From NCBI RefSeq assembly GCF_001813675.1, contig NZ_KV813661.1, forward strand, positions 45,743 to 109,742: DNA of 64,000 bases, read 5' to 3'. Every line of letters begins with the position of its first letter. The first letter of the stretch is position 1. Shown here piece after piece: positions 18,146 through 26,953 of this stretch. The stretch is from Streptococcus sp. HMSC078D09. GTDB taxonomy: Bacteria; Bacillota; Bacilli; Lactobacillales; Streptococcaceae. Made by a program: the position numbers and the translations under genes. The notes beneath the pieces were generated by a model. The model searched no databases and was not told the DNA's origin. It was given only the letters and a program-made list of their open reading frames with translations.

Positions 18146-18190
18146 TTAAAGTAACTGAGAAATCGACCATGGGTCGTTTGACTAAGTAAA

Positions 18191-18224
18191 GGGGAAAGTA
18201 TAGCAAGGCTATATCGTAAAAACT
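18191..18224 (+). promoter_or_regulatory. Unusual glmS translation start with a hairpin in the spacer
   Basis: No Shine-Dalgarno lies within 15 bases of the ATG. GGGGAAAG is 30 bases upstream, but the hairpin TATAGC-aag-GCTATA (18199-18213) between them would shorten the effective spacing to about 13. Confidence 0.4.
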
Positions 18225-20033
18225 ATGTGCGGAATCGTTGGTGTTGTAGGAAATACAAATGCTACTGATATTTTGATTCAAGGACTTGAAAAACTCGAAT
18301 ACCGAGGCTATGACTCTGCGGGTGTTTTTCTGGCTAGTGAAGGCAAGAGCCAATTGGTAAAGGCAGTTGGCCGCATTGCAGAATTGTCATCTAAGGCAGA
18401 AGGTGTCGAAGGGACAGCTGGGATTGGACATACCCGTTGGGCCACTCATGGAAAACCAACTGAGGACAATGCTCACCCACACCGCTCTGAAACAGGTCGC
18501 TTTGTTTTAGTCCACAATGGGGTCATTGAAAACTACCTTGAAATCAAGGAAGAATACCTAGCAGGTCACCATTTCAAGGGGCAAACAGATACAGAAATCG
18601 CAGCCCACTTGATCGGAAAATTTGCTGAAGAAGATGGCTTGTCTACGCTGGAAGCCTTCAAAAAAGCCCTCCACATCATCCGTGGAGCCTATGCTTTTGC
18701 TTTGATGGATGCGGAAGATCCAAGTACCATCTATGTAGCAAAAAATAAATCACCACTATTGATCGGTCTTGGCGATGGCTACAATATGGTCTGCTCAGAT
18801 GCCATGGCCATGATTCGTGAAACCAACCAATACATGGAAATCCATGACCAAGAGTTGGTCATTGTCAAGGCTGACAGCGTTGAAGTTCAAGACTATGATG
18901 GAAACATCAAAGAACGGGCTAGCTATACGGCTGAACTTGACCTTTCTGATATCGGTAAAGGGACTTACCCATACTACATGCTCAAAGAAATCGATGAGCA
19001 ACCAACTGTCATGCGTAAGTTGATCCAAGCCTATACAGATGAATCTGGTCAAGTAGTGGTAGATCCAGCTATTATCAAGGCTGTTCAAGAAGCAGACCGG
19101 ATCTATATCCTTGCGGCTGGTACCTCTTACCATGCTGGATTTGCTTCTAAAAAAATGTTGGAAGAGTTGACAGATACCCCAGTAGAACTCGGTATTTCAT
19201 CTGAGTGGGGCTATGGTATGCCACTTCTCAGCAAGAAACCACTCTTCATCTTTATCAGTCAATCTGGTGAAACAGCGGATAGCCGTCAGGTATTGGTTAA
19301 AGCAAATGAAATGGGCATTCCAAGCTTGACAGTAACCAATGTTCCAGGTTCAACTCTTTCACGTGAAGCAGACATGACCATGTTGCTCCATGCTGGTCCT
19401 GAAATTGCGGTCGCTTCCACCAAGGCTTATACGGCTCAAATCGCAGCTCTTGCTTTCTTGGCTAAAGCTGTTGGGGAAGCCAATGGCAATGAAAAGGCCA
19501 AAGCCTTTGATTTGGTGCACGAATTGTCTATCGTTGCCCAATCGATCGAATCAACCCTTTCAGAAAAAGAAGTGATCGATGAAAAAGTCCGTGGCTTGTT
19601 GGAAACAACCCGCAATGCTTTCTATATCGGACGTGGCCAAGATTACTATGTTGCCATGGAAGCCAGTCTGAAACTAAAAGAAATTTCTTACATCCAATGT
19701 GAAGGCTTCGCAGCGGGTGAGTTGAAACACGGTACCATTGCTTTGATCGAAGACGGTACACCGGTCATTGCTCTCTTATCTGATCCAGTCCTAGCCAGCC
19801 ACACACGTGGAAATATCCAAGAAGTGGCAGCACGTGGGGCTCATGTCTTAACCATTGCAGAAGAAAATGTCGCTAAAGAGACAGATGATTTAGTCTTGAC
19901 GGCAGTTCACCCTTATCTCTCTCCAATCTCAATGGTGGTGCCAACCCAATTGATTGCTTACTTTGCAACCCTTCATCGTGGACTCGATGTCGACAAACCA
20001 CGGAACCTTGCTAAGTCTGTAACAGTTGAATAA
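18225..20033 (+). CDS. glmS: Glucosamine-6-phosphate synthase (isomerizing)
   Basis: 602 aa, standard length. It makes glucosamine-6-phosphate from fructose-6-phosphate and glutamine, the first step to UDP-GlcNAc for the wall. The N-terminal glutaminase starts MCGIVGV with catalytic Cys2. Two SIS isomerase domains follow ([25 protein letters not shown], and FYIGRGQDY in the second). The C-terminus ends [13 protein letters not shown] as in all GlmS. Regulation by NagR through dre-like sites is suggested by the upstream region. No glmS ribozyme is visible. Confidence 0.97.
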   Translation: MCGIVGVVGNTNATDILIQGLEKLEYRGYDSAGVFLASEGKSQLVKAVGRIAELSSKAEGVEGTAGIGHTRWATHGKPTEDNAHPHRSETGRFVLVHNGVIENYLEIKEEYLAGHHFKGQTDTEIAAHLIGKFAEEDGLSTLEAFKKALHIIRGAYAFALMDAEDPSTIYVAKNKSPLLIGLGDGYNMVCSDAMAMIRETNQYMEIHDQELVIVKADSVEVQDYDGNIKERASYTAELDLSDIGKGTYPYYMLKEIDEQPTVMRKLIQAYTDESGQVVVDPAIIKAVQEADRIYILAAGTSYHAGFASKKMLEELTDTPVELGISSEWGYGMPLLSKKPLFIFISQSGETADSRQVLVKANEMGIPSLTVTNVPGSTLSREADMTMLLHAGPEIAVASTKAYTAQIAALAFLAKAVGEANGNEKAKAFDLVHELSIVAQSIESTLSEKEVIDEKVRGLLETTRNAFYIGRGQDYYVAMEASLKLKEISYIQCEGFAAGELKHGTIALIEDGTPVIALLSDPVLASHTRGNIQEVAARGAHVLTIAEENVAKETDDLVLTAVHPYLSPISMVVPTQLIAYFATLHRGLDVDKPRNLAKSVTVE

Positions 20034-20053
20034 ATTAGTTATTATAGAAAAAA

Positions 20054-20090
20054 ACATCCTCGTTAGGTTTTTCCTAGCGAGGATGTTTGC
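20054..20090. terminator. Bidirectional terminator between glmS and lppC
   Basis: ACATCCTCGTTAGG (20054-20067) pairs with CCTAGCGAGGATGT (20073-20086), with A/T runs on both sides. Confidence 0.9.
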
Positions 20091-20091
20091 T

Positions 20092-20949
20092 TTATTTGTC
20101 AAAACCTTGCAAGGCTTTGAGGCGTTCTTCTGTTTGTCCCTTGGCGTCTAGTTTTTTACCTTGGTAAACAGCAGATTCCCATGATCCGTACATTGGATTT
20201 GGGAAGATGATGAATTTTTCACCAAATTCTTTTTGCAATTCGTCCAATTTCTTGTCGCGATCAGCTTCAGATGTCTTAGAGAAGTCTGCAAAGTCCACTA
20301 GGTTGTCCCCGAAGAGCAAGACAAGATTGGTCTTTTCTTGTACAGCTTGGCGACGGCCTTCTTTTGATTTGACGCCATCTTCTAAGAACATGAGGTGGTC
20401 ACGTCCTTGAACAGGAATGCCTTCTTTTTCAAGATTCTTAATGGTATCATCTACTTGAGAGGTTGTACGGTCAGAAATGTAGTAGATTTGAACCCCGTTT
20501 TGATCCGCATATTGAAGGAAATCTTTGGCACCTGGCACCGCTTTTGCGGCTGCTTTTTTCACCCAAACATCCCAATCTTTAGGATTGAAGGCCGTACCAT
20601 CTTTGACGTTTTGAACTTGGTAAGGGCTGTTATCTAAAACAGTTTCGTCCAAATCCAAGACGATGGAATAAGGCTTATCAGAAGGCGTTTGGAGGATCTC
20701 TTTCAAACGGTCAGTAGCGACATTGTAGCCTTGTAAATACAAAGCCTTAGTTTCAGCTGCCTTTTGGTACCAGAGAACAGACATGGTATTTTCTTGTGAG
20801 CGCTGTTGATCATAGGTCATCGTCACCTGATTTTTAGTGCTGCTTGCTTTTGTCTCTTGCGTTTTGTTGGTGTTGCTTCCACAACTTGTCAGTAAAATGA
20901 CAGAAGCAAGAGCAGAAACGATGGTAAAGGTGGTTTTTGTTGTTTTCAT
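20092..20949 (-). CDS. lppC: Surface acid phosphatase lipoprotein, LppC / e(P4) type (HAD)
   Basis: 285-aa HAD-superfamily class C acid phosphatase. Signal peptide with lipobox LTSC (Cys23). The catalytic motif is DLDETVLDN (Asp99 and Asp101). The second block YISDRT and the C-terminal GSWESAVYQ are typical. Enzymes of this type dephosphorylate nucleotides outside the membrane so that nucleosides can be imported. Start with AGGAGTG upstream. Promoter -10 TATAAT on the minus strand at 20983-20988. Monocistronic. Confidence 0.92.
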   Translation of the reverse strand: MKTTKTTFTIVSALASVILLTSCGSNTNKTQETKASSTKNQVTMTYDQQRSQENTMSVLWYQKAAETKALYLQGYNVATDRLKEILQTPSDKPYSIVLDLDETVLDNSPYQVQNVKDGTAFNPKDWDVWVKKAAAKAVPGAKDFLQYADQNGVQIYYISDRTTSQVDDTIKNLEKEGIPVQGRDHLMFLEDGVKSKEGRRQAVQEKTNLVLLFGDNLVDFADFSKTSEADRDKKLDELQKEFGEKFIIFPNPMYGSWESAVYQGKKLDAKGQTEERLKALQGFDK

Positions 20950-20988
20950 AAACCGTACACTCCTTAAAATTATTCTATAAAAATTATA

Positions 20989-21240
20989 CTCCTTTCAATC
21001 TTACATGACAAGAAAGAGGGAAGGGGAGCCAGGAAATGGTGGAAAGAATAGGAAGAAAGAAATGTTGATATGAAGGGCTTTTTCATCTCAATAGATGCCA
21101 TTTTTCATCTTAAAAGAAGGGGTATAGTTTTATATTATAACCGGATCAAGAAAAGATCAAAGAGGTCCTTTTTTTCTAAAATGAAACAATCGAGAAAGAT
21201 ACTCGCAAGTCCCTATTTTCAAGGGTTTGCGTTTTTTTGA
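20989..21240. other. Intergenic region with a terminator-like hairpin and no gene
   Basis: No supported gene in ~250 bp. The imperfect hairpin CGCAA-gtCCCT...AGGGt-TTGCG followed by TTTTTTT (~21203-21236) is a plus-strand terminator without an obvious gene in front of it. A short untranslated RNA starting near 21130 (TATATTATAA) is possible but unproven. Confidence 0.35.
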
Positions 21241-21270
21241 TGATTTTCTCAATAAAGAAATTTTAAGGCT

Positions 21271-21294
21271 TTGATAGGGAAAATATATTAGTCA
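21271..21294 (+). promoter_or_regulatory. Shared cis element upstream of UROD-like gene 1
   Basis: TTGATA, seven bases, then TATATTAGTCA. The same 24-base arrangement recurs at 22623-22646 before the second paralogue, which suggests a common promoter or operator. Confidence 0.5.
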
Positions 21295-21384
21295 GCTACT
21301 TTTCGAGGTGATATCATGGTTACAAATTCCAGAAGGGAAGCAGTCAATCTTTCTTTTGGAGAAAAGATGAGGAGGATGTACAGT

Positions 21385-22386
21385 ATGAGTAAAAAAGAAT
21401 TGGTTCTTCGTGCCATTCGAGGCGAAGCAGTAGAGCGAATCCCTGTAGGATTTTGGCTCCATTATGTGACCCAAGAAGAAAAAGAATTGGGGCTAGACAA
21501 TCCAGCCGTACTTGAAAAGAGTATCAAAGGACACCAACACTATGTTGAAGAAATTTCACCTGATTTTGTCAAGATTATGAGCGATGGCTTCTTCCGTTAT
21601 CCGAGTGCTCTTTATTCGAGAGAGATCACATCGATCCAAGAATTAAAGGACATTCAACCGATTGGAGAGCATCATCCTTGGATTGAAAAACAGATTGAAG
21701 TGGTCAAGGAGATTCGTTCCCATTTCCATGAAGAGATTGCTTCTTTCTACAATATCTTCTCGCCCATTTCTTATTTGAAACGCTGGTTCCGTACGGATCA
21801 ATCCCGTGGAGACCAAGTGATTGCAGACTTTATCAAGGAAGATCCAGAAACATTGGCCCATGTCCTTGACGTGATTGCAGGAGATATCGCTACTTTAAGT
21901 CGCCGCTTGATCCAAGAAGCAGGAGTGGAAGGCATTTACTTCTCAACCCAGCAGATCCAAGATGAGCGCGTGACAGAAGAAGAATACCGCAAGTTCATTG
22001 AGCCAAGCAACATTGCCGTTCTAGAGGCGGCTAATGAGGCGGGTGGCATCAATATCCTTCATATCTGCGGTTTTGAAGGGGCCAGCAATGAAGTGGGCCT
22101 TTTCAAGGATTATCCAGCTCAAGTCATTAACTGGGCGACCCATCATGAAGGCCTGAGCCTAGCAGCAGGTCGCAAGCTCTTTGGGGATCGTGCTGTCCTA
22201 GGTGGCTTTGTCAATGGTAAGAAAGGCCTACTCTATCAAGGGGAACGAGCAGCTATCGAACAAGAAACCCGTCGCTTGGTCGCAGAAGCGGGAAGTCGTG
22301 GTTTGATCCTTGGGGCGGATTGCACCGTACCAGACGATTTCCAATTGGAACGCTTAGACTGGGTGCGTCAGGCAGCCGTCTTGTAA
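21385..22386 (+). CDS. UROD-fold, zinc-dependent methyltransferase-like protein, paralogue 1
   Basis: 333 aa of the uroporphyrinogen decarboxylase/MtaA superfamily. It has the zinc pattern His-x-Cys in ILHICGFEG and a distant Cys in GADCTVP, as in MtaA/MetE-type enzymes that activate thiols for methyl transfer. The N-terminal RxxGR motif of true heme-pathway UROD is absent (PVGFWLHYV instead), and streptococci do not make heme. A 23-codon in-frame extension to an ATG at 21316, also with a GAGGTG site, exists. I chose 21385 (AGGAGG upstream) because it matches the paralogue's start and length. It heads an operon-like group with an amino-acid importer. Confidence 0.75.
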   Translation: MSKKELVLRAIRGEAVERIPVGFWLHYVTQEEKELGLDNPAVLEKSIKGHQHYVEEISPDFVKIMSDGFFRYPSALYSREITSIQELKDIQPIGEHHPWIEKQIEVVKEIRSHFHEEIASFYNIFSPISYLKRWFRTDQSRGDQVIADFIKEDPETLAHVLDVIAGDIATLSRRLIQEAGVEGIYFSTQQIQDERVTEEEYRKFIEPSNIAVLEAANEAGGINILHICGFEGASNEVGLFKDYPAQVINWATHHEGLSLAAGRKLFGDRAVLGGFVNGKKGLLYQGERAAIEQETRRLVAEAGSRGLILGADCTVPDDFQLERLDWVRQAAVL

Positions 22387-22403
22387 GAAGAAAGGAGAGG
22401 GAG

Positions 22404-22604
22404 ATGAGAAAGATTCATGTGTGGTGTATGGGGCTGGTAGCTTTATTCTTAGTCCTAGGACTCGCAAAAGCTACTGCAGCAAGCAGTCGTGGGATTGTAC
22501 GGAAAGATCCGGACATCGAAAAATTGGAGAAAATTCCAGCCCATAGTCTCTCTCTCCTTCGTCCCTCTGATATAGCAGGAATTTTGCTTCTTGAAGATCA
22601 GTGA
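22404..22604 (+). CDS. Small secreted or membrane peptide (66 aa), unknown
   Basis: Lies between the two UROD-like genes, 17 bp after the first. Strong ribosome site AGGAGAGGGAG before the ATG. A basic start (MRK) is followed by a hydrophobic segment, VWCMGLVALFLVLGLAKA, and a possible signal-peptidase site after ATA/TAA-S. The mature part would be ~40 aa, polar, ending in GILLLEDQ. I recognise no family. It could be a small membrane subunit, a secreted peptide or a signal. Ribosome site, position and signal-like start make it a real gene. Confidence 0.6.
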   Translation: MRKIHVWCMGLVALFLVLGLAKATAASSRGIVRKDPDIEKLEKIPAHSLSLLRPSDIAGILLLEDQ

Positions 22605-22622
22605 TAAAAAAAGATGAAGAGC

Positions 22623-22646
22623 TTGATAAAAAATATATATTAGTCA
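22623..22646 (+). promoter_or_regulatory. Shared cis element upstream of UROD-like gene 2
   Basis: TTGATA, seven bases, then TATATTAGTCA, the same arrangement as at 21271-21294. About 57 bases before the ATG at 22704. Confidence 0.5.
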
Positions 22647-22703
22647 AAGAATGATTGAAGTGTTAAGATAACAAACAAGAAAAAAATAGAACGAGGTAAG
22701 AAC

Positions 22704-23705
22704 ATGTCAGCAAAAAGAGAATTAGTGTTAAAAGCTTTTAAGGGAGAAGCGGTTGATCGTGTGCCAGTTGGATTTTGGCACCATTTTACAACAGAAGAAG
22801 AATGGTTGAAAGGATTTTCTAATCCGGAAATTATTGAAAAAAACCTGAAGGGGCATCAAAACTTCCTTCACAAGGTCCAACCAGACTTTGTTAAACTTAT
22901 GAGCGATGGTTACTTTGCTTATCCAAATCCAGCTATTCACAAGGGTCTTGAAAACATCTCTGACTTAGCAGGGATTGAACCCCTCGGAGCCGATCATCCA
23001 TGGATCACAGAGCAGGTAGAGCTTGTAAAAAAAATTCGTGCCGGTTTTGAAGAGGACATTGTAGCCATCTACAATATCTTTGCTCCGGTGACCTACTTCA
23101 AATGGTTGGTCGGAGAAGTGTCAGGTGGAGATGACTTGATCGCAAACTTTATCGATCAAGATGCAGCAACTCTTAAAAAAGTTTTGGATACCATTGGGCA
23201 AGATATCGCAATTTTGAGCCAACGAATTATTAAAGAAGCTGGAGCAGACGGGATCTACCTCAGTGTTCAAAGCATCCAAGATGCGCGTGTCAGTCAGGAA
23301 GTTTACAAACAAGTCATCGCACCGAGTGAACTCCATGTCTTAGAAGCAGCCAATGAAGCAGGTGGGGTAAATATCCTTCATATCTGTGGCTACGAAGGGG
23401 CTCGCAATGATATCCATCTCTTCACAGACTACCCAGCTCAAGTCATTAACTGGGCAGTTGGACCAGAAGGAATCAGCCTAGCAGAAGGACGCGAAATCTT
23501 CGGTGGACGTACGGTTCTTGGTGGCTTTGAAAATGGCAAAAATGGTCTTCTCTATACAGGAGACAAGGCTGCGATTCAAGCAGAAACCAAACGTATCATC
23601 GCAGAAACCGGAACGACAGGCTTGGTCATCGGTGCCGATTGTACCATTCCAAGTGATATTGATGAAGAGCGAATCGAATGGGTTCGTGAAGCTGCAGCAG
23701 AATAA
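22704..23705 (+). CDS. UROD-fold, zinc-dependent methyltransferase-like protein, paralogue 2
   Basis: 333 aa, by eye over half identical to the gene at 21385 and colinear with it. Zinc ligands would be His226, Cys228 (ILHICGYEG) and Cys313 (GADCTIPSD). RxxGR of heme UROD is replaced by PVGFWHHFT. The family transfers methyl groups between corrinoid or thioether donors and thiols. Here the donor and acceptor are unknown, and no corrinoid protein gene is in the window. GAGGTAAG before the ATG. It is followed after 28 bp by the solute-binding gene, so methyl-compound uptake and use may be coupled (inference). Confidence 0.75.
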   Translation: MSAKRELVLKAFKGEAVDRVPVGFWHHFTTEEEWLKGFSNPEIIEKNLKGHQNFLHKVQPDFVKLMSDGYFAYPNPAIHKGLENISDLAGIEPLGADHPWITEQVELVKKIRAGFEEDIVAIYNIFAPVTYFKWLVGEVSGGDDLIANFIDQDAATLKKVLDTIGQDIAILSQRIIKEAGADGIYLSVQSIQDARVSQEVYKQVIAPSELHVLEAANEAGGVNILHICGYEGARNDIHLFTDYPAQVINWAVGPEGISLAEGREIFGGRTVLGGFENGKNGLLYTGDKAAIQAETKRIIAETGTTGLVIGADCTIPSDIDEERIEWVREAAAE

Positions 23706-23733
23706 GAAAAAATAGAATCAGGGAGAACAGAGT

Positions 23734-24612
23734 ATGAGTAAAAAAACATGGATTATCGGTGGGGTGGCCGTTCTTGCCATTGCAGGTGCAACCATTCTTG
23801 GACGGAGCTTGAACCATGCAAACGACAGCAAAGGCTCAACAGGATCGAACAAGGTAACAACCTTGAAAGTAGCCCACACGCAAAACTATGTACCGTATGA
23901 TTTCGTTGATGAAAAAGGAGAATCAGATGGCTATGAAGTAGCCGTTCTCAAAGCCATTGACGAAAAACTACCAGACTACAAGTTTGAGTACACTGGAACA
24001 AGTGATGACGATCTCTTGATCGGTCTAGAATCTGGTAAATACGATATCGGAACCAAAGGAGCTTGGTATACCGAAGAACGTGCCAAGAAATTCATCATTC
24101 CAAAAGAACCAATCGGAGCAAGTATCATCGGATTTACCGTTCGGAAAGAAGATGCGAAAAAATACAAGAACATCGATGACTTTGCGAAAGAAAAAGGAAA
24201 ATTGGTTCCAATTTCACCACAAAATGCGCAGTGGAATGTTATTAAAGAATACAATGAAAAGCATAAGGACCAACAAATCGAATTAACAGCTGCGGAATCT
24301 TTCAAAGTCGCAGATGCTTATGCTTGGGTTCTTGAAGGACGTTACGATGCCTTCTTTGACATCAAACTTTCCTTTGAAAAAGCTGTCACAGATAAAGATG
24401 GTTCTTACCACCAATATGCGGACAAACTGAGCTGGTTTGCCTACAAAGGAATTCCAACTTACCCATTGATCCATAAGGATAAGAAAAACGAAAAATTTGC
24501 GGAAGAATACAGCAAGGCCATCAAAGAATTAGAAAAAGATGGCACACTTGCTAAATTGTCGAAAAAATATTTCGGTGAAGATGTCTTCAGTTATGTAGAT
24601 AAAGAGAAATAA
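23734..24612 (+). CDS. Amino-acid ABC transporter substrate-binding protein (signal-anchored)
   Basis: 292-aa family 3 solute-binding protein (polar amino acids, cystine, glutamine class). The N-terminal hydrophobic segment TWIIGGVAVLAIAGATILG has no lipobox Cys, so the protein is either anchored by an uncleaved helix or cleaved and free, unlike most Gram-positive receptors. The binding fold starts at VTTLKVAHTQNYVPYDFVDEKGESDGYEVAVLKAI. The operon with two permeases and one ATPase follows. The ligand is unknown; a methylated or sulfur amino acid would fit the methyltransferase-like neighbours. Confidence 0.87.
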   Translation: MSKKTWIIGGVAVLAIAGATILGRSLNHANDSKGSTGSNKVTTLKVAHTQNYVPYDFVDEKGESDGYEVAVLKAIDEKLPDYKFEYTGTSDDDLLIGLESGKYDIGTKGAWYTEERAKKFIIPKEPIGASIIGFTVRKEDAKKYKNIDDFAKEKGKLVPISPQNAQWNVIKEYNEKHKDQQIELTAAESFKVADAYAWVLEGRYDAFFDIKLSFEKAVTDKDGSYHQYADKLSWFAYKGIPTYPLIHKDKKNEKFAEEYSKAIKELEKDGTLAKLSKKYFGEDVFSYVDKEK

Positions 24613-24617
24613 GATGA

Positions 24618-24642
24618 AACTGGGTGCGCATAGCCCCAGCTT
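24618..24642 (+). terminator. Weak intra-operon hairpin after the binding-protein gene
   Basis: CTGGG (24620-24624) pairs with CCCAG (24635-24639), with weak flanking pairing. There is no long T-run, so it probably stabilises or partly attenuates the message so that more binding protein than permease is made. Confidence 0.35.
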
Positions 24643-24678
24643 CCTTATTTCTATACGGATACAGAAAGGAAAAGAAAC

Positions 24679-25371
24679 ATGGTCTCATACGACATTTCCA
24701 AGGTCTGGTCATTTCTTCCAACCTTGGTCCAAGCTCTACCAGCGACCCTAGCTTTGATGGTTTTAACGACGGTTCTCGGTTCTGCATTTGGCTTGGTTTT
24801 GACCTGGGCACAAGTATCAGAAGATAAGGTAGGAGCAGGTCTGGCAAAAGGTTATGTCTTTACCTTGCGTTGTACCCCTCCGATTGTCTTGCTCTTTTTG
24901 GTCTTTTATGGACTTCCCCAATTTTTGAACTGGTGGTTGGGCATTGACATTGACCACTGGTCCAAGTTTGTCTTTGTCCTTGTGGCCATGTTTCTTCTCT
25001 TTGCCGCTATGATCTCTGAGGTTTTCAAGGCAGCCTATTTGGCCATTCCAAAAGGTCAGATGGAAGCGGGCTTGAGTATCGGCTTGACGCCGGCTCAAAC
25101 CATTTGGCGGATTGTCCTTCCCCAAGCCTTTCGTGTGGCTCTTCCAAATATGACGACTGCCATCTTAAACCTCATGCGCGACGCCGCTTTGGCTTATACC
25201 ATTGGCTTTATCGATATCATGGGAGCAGGAAATAACTTGATCAGCCGCAATCTTGGGAATTATTCCCTCGAGACCTATACAGCTGTAGCAGTGATCTACT
25301 GGGGAATTGCCCTTGTCATCTCCCTCTCAGCTCAACTCCTTGAGAAACGACTCAGTGTAACAGAAAGGTAG
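24679..25371 (+). CDS. Amino-acid ABC transporter permease 1 (HisM/GlnP type)
   Basis: 230-aa membrane protein with five or so helices. The ATPase-contact loop is EAGLSIGLTPAQTIWRIVLPQAFRVALP. The N-terminal TLVQALPATLALMVLTTVLG is the usual first helix of the His/Glu/Gln permease family. AAAGGA before the ATG. The second permease starts 4 bp after its stop codon, so the two form a heterodimeric pore. Confidence 0.92.
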   Translation: MVSYDISKVWSFLPTLVQALPATLALMVLTTVLGSAFGLVLTWAQVSEDKVGAGLAKGYVFTLRCTPPIVLLFLVFYGLPQFLNWWLGIDIDHWSKFVFVLVAMFLLFAAMISEVFKAAYLAIPKGQMEAGLSIGLTPAQTIWRIVLPQAFRVALPNMTTAILNLMRDAALAYTIGFIDIMGAGNNLISRNLGNYSLETYTAVAVIYWGIALVISLSAQLLEKRLSVTER

Positions 25372-25374
25372 CTT

Positions 25375-26061
25375 ATGGATTTCAATTTTATTAGTAAAAC
25401 ATTTCTAGCCACCTTGGGTGGTGTTCCAGTGACCCTTCTGATCATGGTCGTATCGATCCTCTTGAGTTTTTTTCCAGCTCTCTTTTTGGCACTCGGTCAG
25501 ATTTATAAGGTCAAAGGGGTTCGCAGTTTCTCAGTGATTTACTTAGCCTTTATCCGCGCGACGCCTCCGATTCTCTTGATTCTCTTCTTTTATAGTCTCT
25601 TTCCCAGCCTCTTAAATAGCTTTTTTAAGAGCATGGGCAGTCACTTTAATGTCTTTGAGATCAATCCCATTTACTATGCCTTTATCATCTTTAGCTTGAT
25701 GACAACAGGGAGTCTGGCTGAAATTCTACGCTCAGCCATCCTGACCGTGGATAAGGGTCAGCTAGAAGCAGCGCAAGCCATTGGTTTGACCAATCGCCAA
25801 GCCTATATCCGCATTGTTTTTCCACAAGCCCTGCGTTCAGCCCTTCCAAATTTGTGTAACCTGGTCATCAACTTGGTCAAAGGAACTTCCCTTGTCTTTG
25901 TCATGACCATCAAGGATATCACCGCCATCGCCAAGGTCGAAGCCTCCTATGGTTATCAATATTTTGAATCCTATCTCGTGATTTTTATTCTTTATATTGT
26001 CATTTGTGGGGTGATTCAGTGGGGATTCAATCGCTTAGAAAAACGCTTGACACTCGCATAG
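25375..26061 (+). CDS. Amino-acid ABC transporter permease 2 (HisQ/GlnP type)
   Basis: 228 aa, same family as its neighbour. The coupling loop is [28 protein letters not shown]. About five hydrophobic helices. It starts 4 bp downstream of permease 1, and the ATPase gene follows 19 bp downstream. Confidence 0.92.
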   Translation: MDFNFISKTFLATLGGVPVTLLIMVVSILLSFFPALFLALGQIYKVKGVRSFSVIYLAFIRATPPILLILFFYSLFPSLLNSFFKSMGSHFNVFEINPIYYAFIIFSLMTTGSLAEILRSAILTVDKGQLEAAQAIGLTNRQAYIRIVFPQALRSALPNLCNLVINLVKGTSLVFVMTIKDITAIAKVEASYGYQYFESYLVIFILYIVICGVIQWGFNRLEKRLTLA

Positions 26062-26080
26062 AAGAAGGAGAAATAAGAAG

Positions 26081-26845
26081 ATGTTAGAAGTAGAACACGT
26101 ATCGAAAAAATTTAAGGACCACCAAGTCCTAGTAGATGTTAATCTCAAGGTCAACCAAGGGGATGTCGTCGTTATTTTGGGTCCTTCTGGATCAGGAAAA
26201 ACAACCTTCCTTCGCTGTCTCAACCACTTGGAAAAGGCGGATACAGGTCACTTAACCCTAGGTGGAAAAGCATATGACCTCTCCAAACTCAGCAAAAAAG
26301 AGATTCTAGAAATCCGCCAAAAGACAGCCTTTGTCTTCCAGCATTACAATCTCTTTGCCAACAAAACAGCGCTTGAAAATATCTTAGAAGGCCTGGTTGT
26401 AGCCCGTAAGATTCCAAAAGAAGAGGCTATCCAACGGGCAGAATCAGCCCTTGAAAAAGTTGGTCTCCTCGCATATAAGGATTACTATCCTTCTCAATTG
26501 TCAGGTGGCCAGCAGCAACGGATCGGAATCGCGCGTGCCATCGCAGTGAAACCAGACGTGATCTTGCTGGACGAGCCGACTTCAGCGCTAGACCCAGAGT
26601 TGGTCGGTGATGTCTTAGATGTTATGAAGCAATTGGCTCAAGAAGGAGTGACCATGGTTGTCGTAACCCATGAGATGGGCTTTGCGCGTGATGTGGCTAA
26701 CCACGTTATCTTTATGGATGGCGGACACATCATCGAAGAAAACGAACCCCATGAATTCTTCAACAGTCCAAAAGAAGAACGAACCAAACAATTCCTTTCA
26801 CGGATTTTATCCGATGCCACTTATAGCGTCGAATACATGATTTAA
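26081..26845 (+). CDS. Amino-acid ABC transporter ATPase (GlnQ type)
   Basis: 254 aa. Walker A is GPSGSGKTT, the Q-loop region reads [10 protein letters not shown], the signature is [15 protein letters not shown] and Walker B is [13 protein letters not shown]. Last gene of the importer group, followed by a strong terminator at 26852-26878. AGAAGGAG-type ribosome site upstream. Confidence 0.94.
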   Translation: MLEVEHVSKKFKDHQVLVDVNLKVNQGDVVVILGPSGSGKTTFLRCLNHLEKADTGHLTLGGKAYDLSKLSKKEILEIRQKTAFVFQHYNLFANKTALENILEGLVVARKIPKEEAIQRAESALEKVGLLAYKDYYPSQLSGGQQQRIGIARAIAVKPDVILLDEPTSALDPELVGDVLDVMKQLAQEGVTMVVVTHEMGFARDVANHVIFMDGGHIIEENEPHEFFNSPKEERTKQFLSRILSDATYSVEYMI

Positions 26846-26851
26846 CAAGAG

Positions 26852-26878
26852 ACACACCCAGTAAGGGTGTGTTTTTTG
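26852..26878 (+). terminator. Terminator of the importer operon
   Basis: ACACACCC (26852-26859) and GGGTGTGT (26865-26872) followed by TTTTT. Confidence 0.92.
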
Positions 26879-26910
26879 GATTCTGGAAAAAATTTTTAAA
26901 AATTGGGTCA

Positions 26911-26933
26911 TTTTTTAAAAATCATTACGAATA
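26911..26933 (+). promoter_or_regulatory. Perfect ComX box (cin-box) upstream of the DUF1310/lipase cassette
   Basis: TACGAATA (26926-26933) equals the 8-base late-competence box read by the alternative sigma factor ComX. A T-tract (26911-26916) precedes it as in known cin-box promoters. It is 20 bases before the ATG at 26954, with the ribosome site GAGAGGGA between. No good sigma-A promoter is seen here. Confidence 0.6.
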
Positions 26934-26953
26934 ATATAAGTGAGAGGGAACAT

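Noticed and set aside
18110..18224. Possible glmS ribozyme in the glmS leader
   Set aside because: The leader is about 115 bases, lacks the conserved ribozyme core sequence, and streptococci are not known to carry it. NagR-like sites explain the control better.
21385..23705. Heme-pathway uroporphyrinogen decarboxylases
   Set aside because: The proteins lack the RxxGR motif and carry the His-x-Cys...Cys zinc pattern of methyltransferases. No other heme genes are present.
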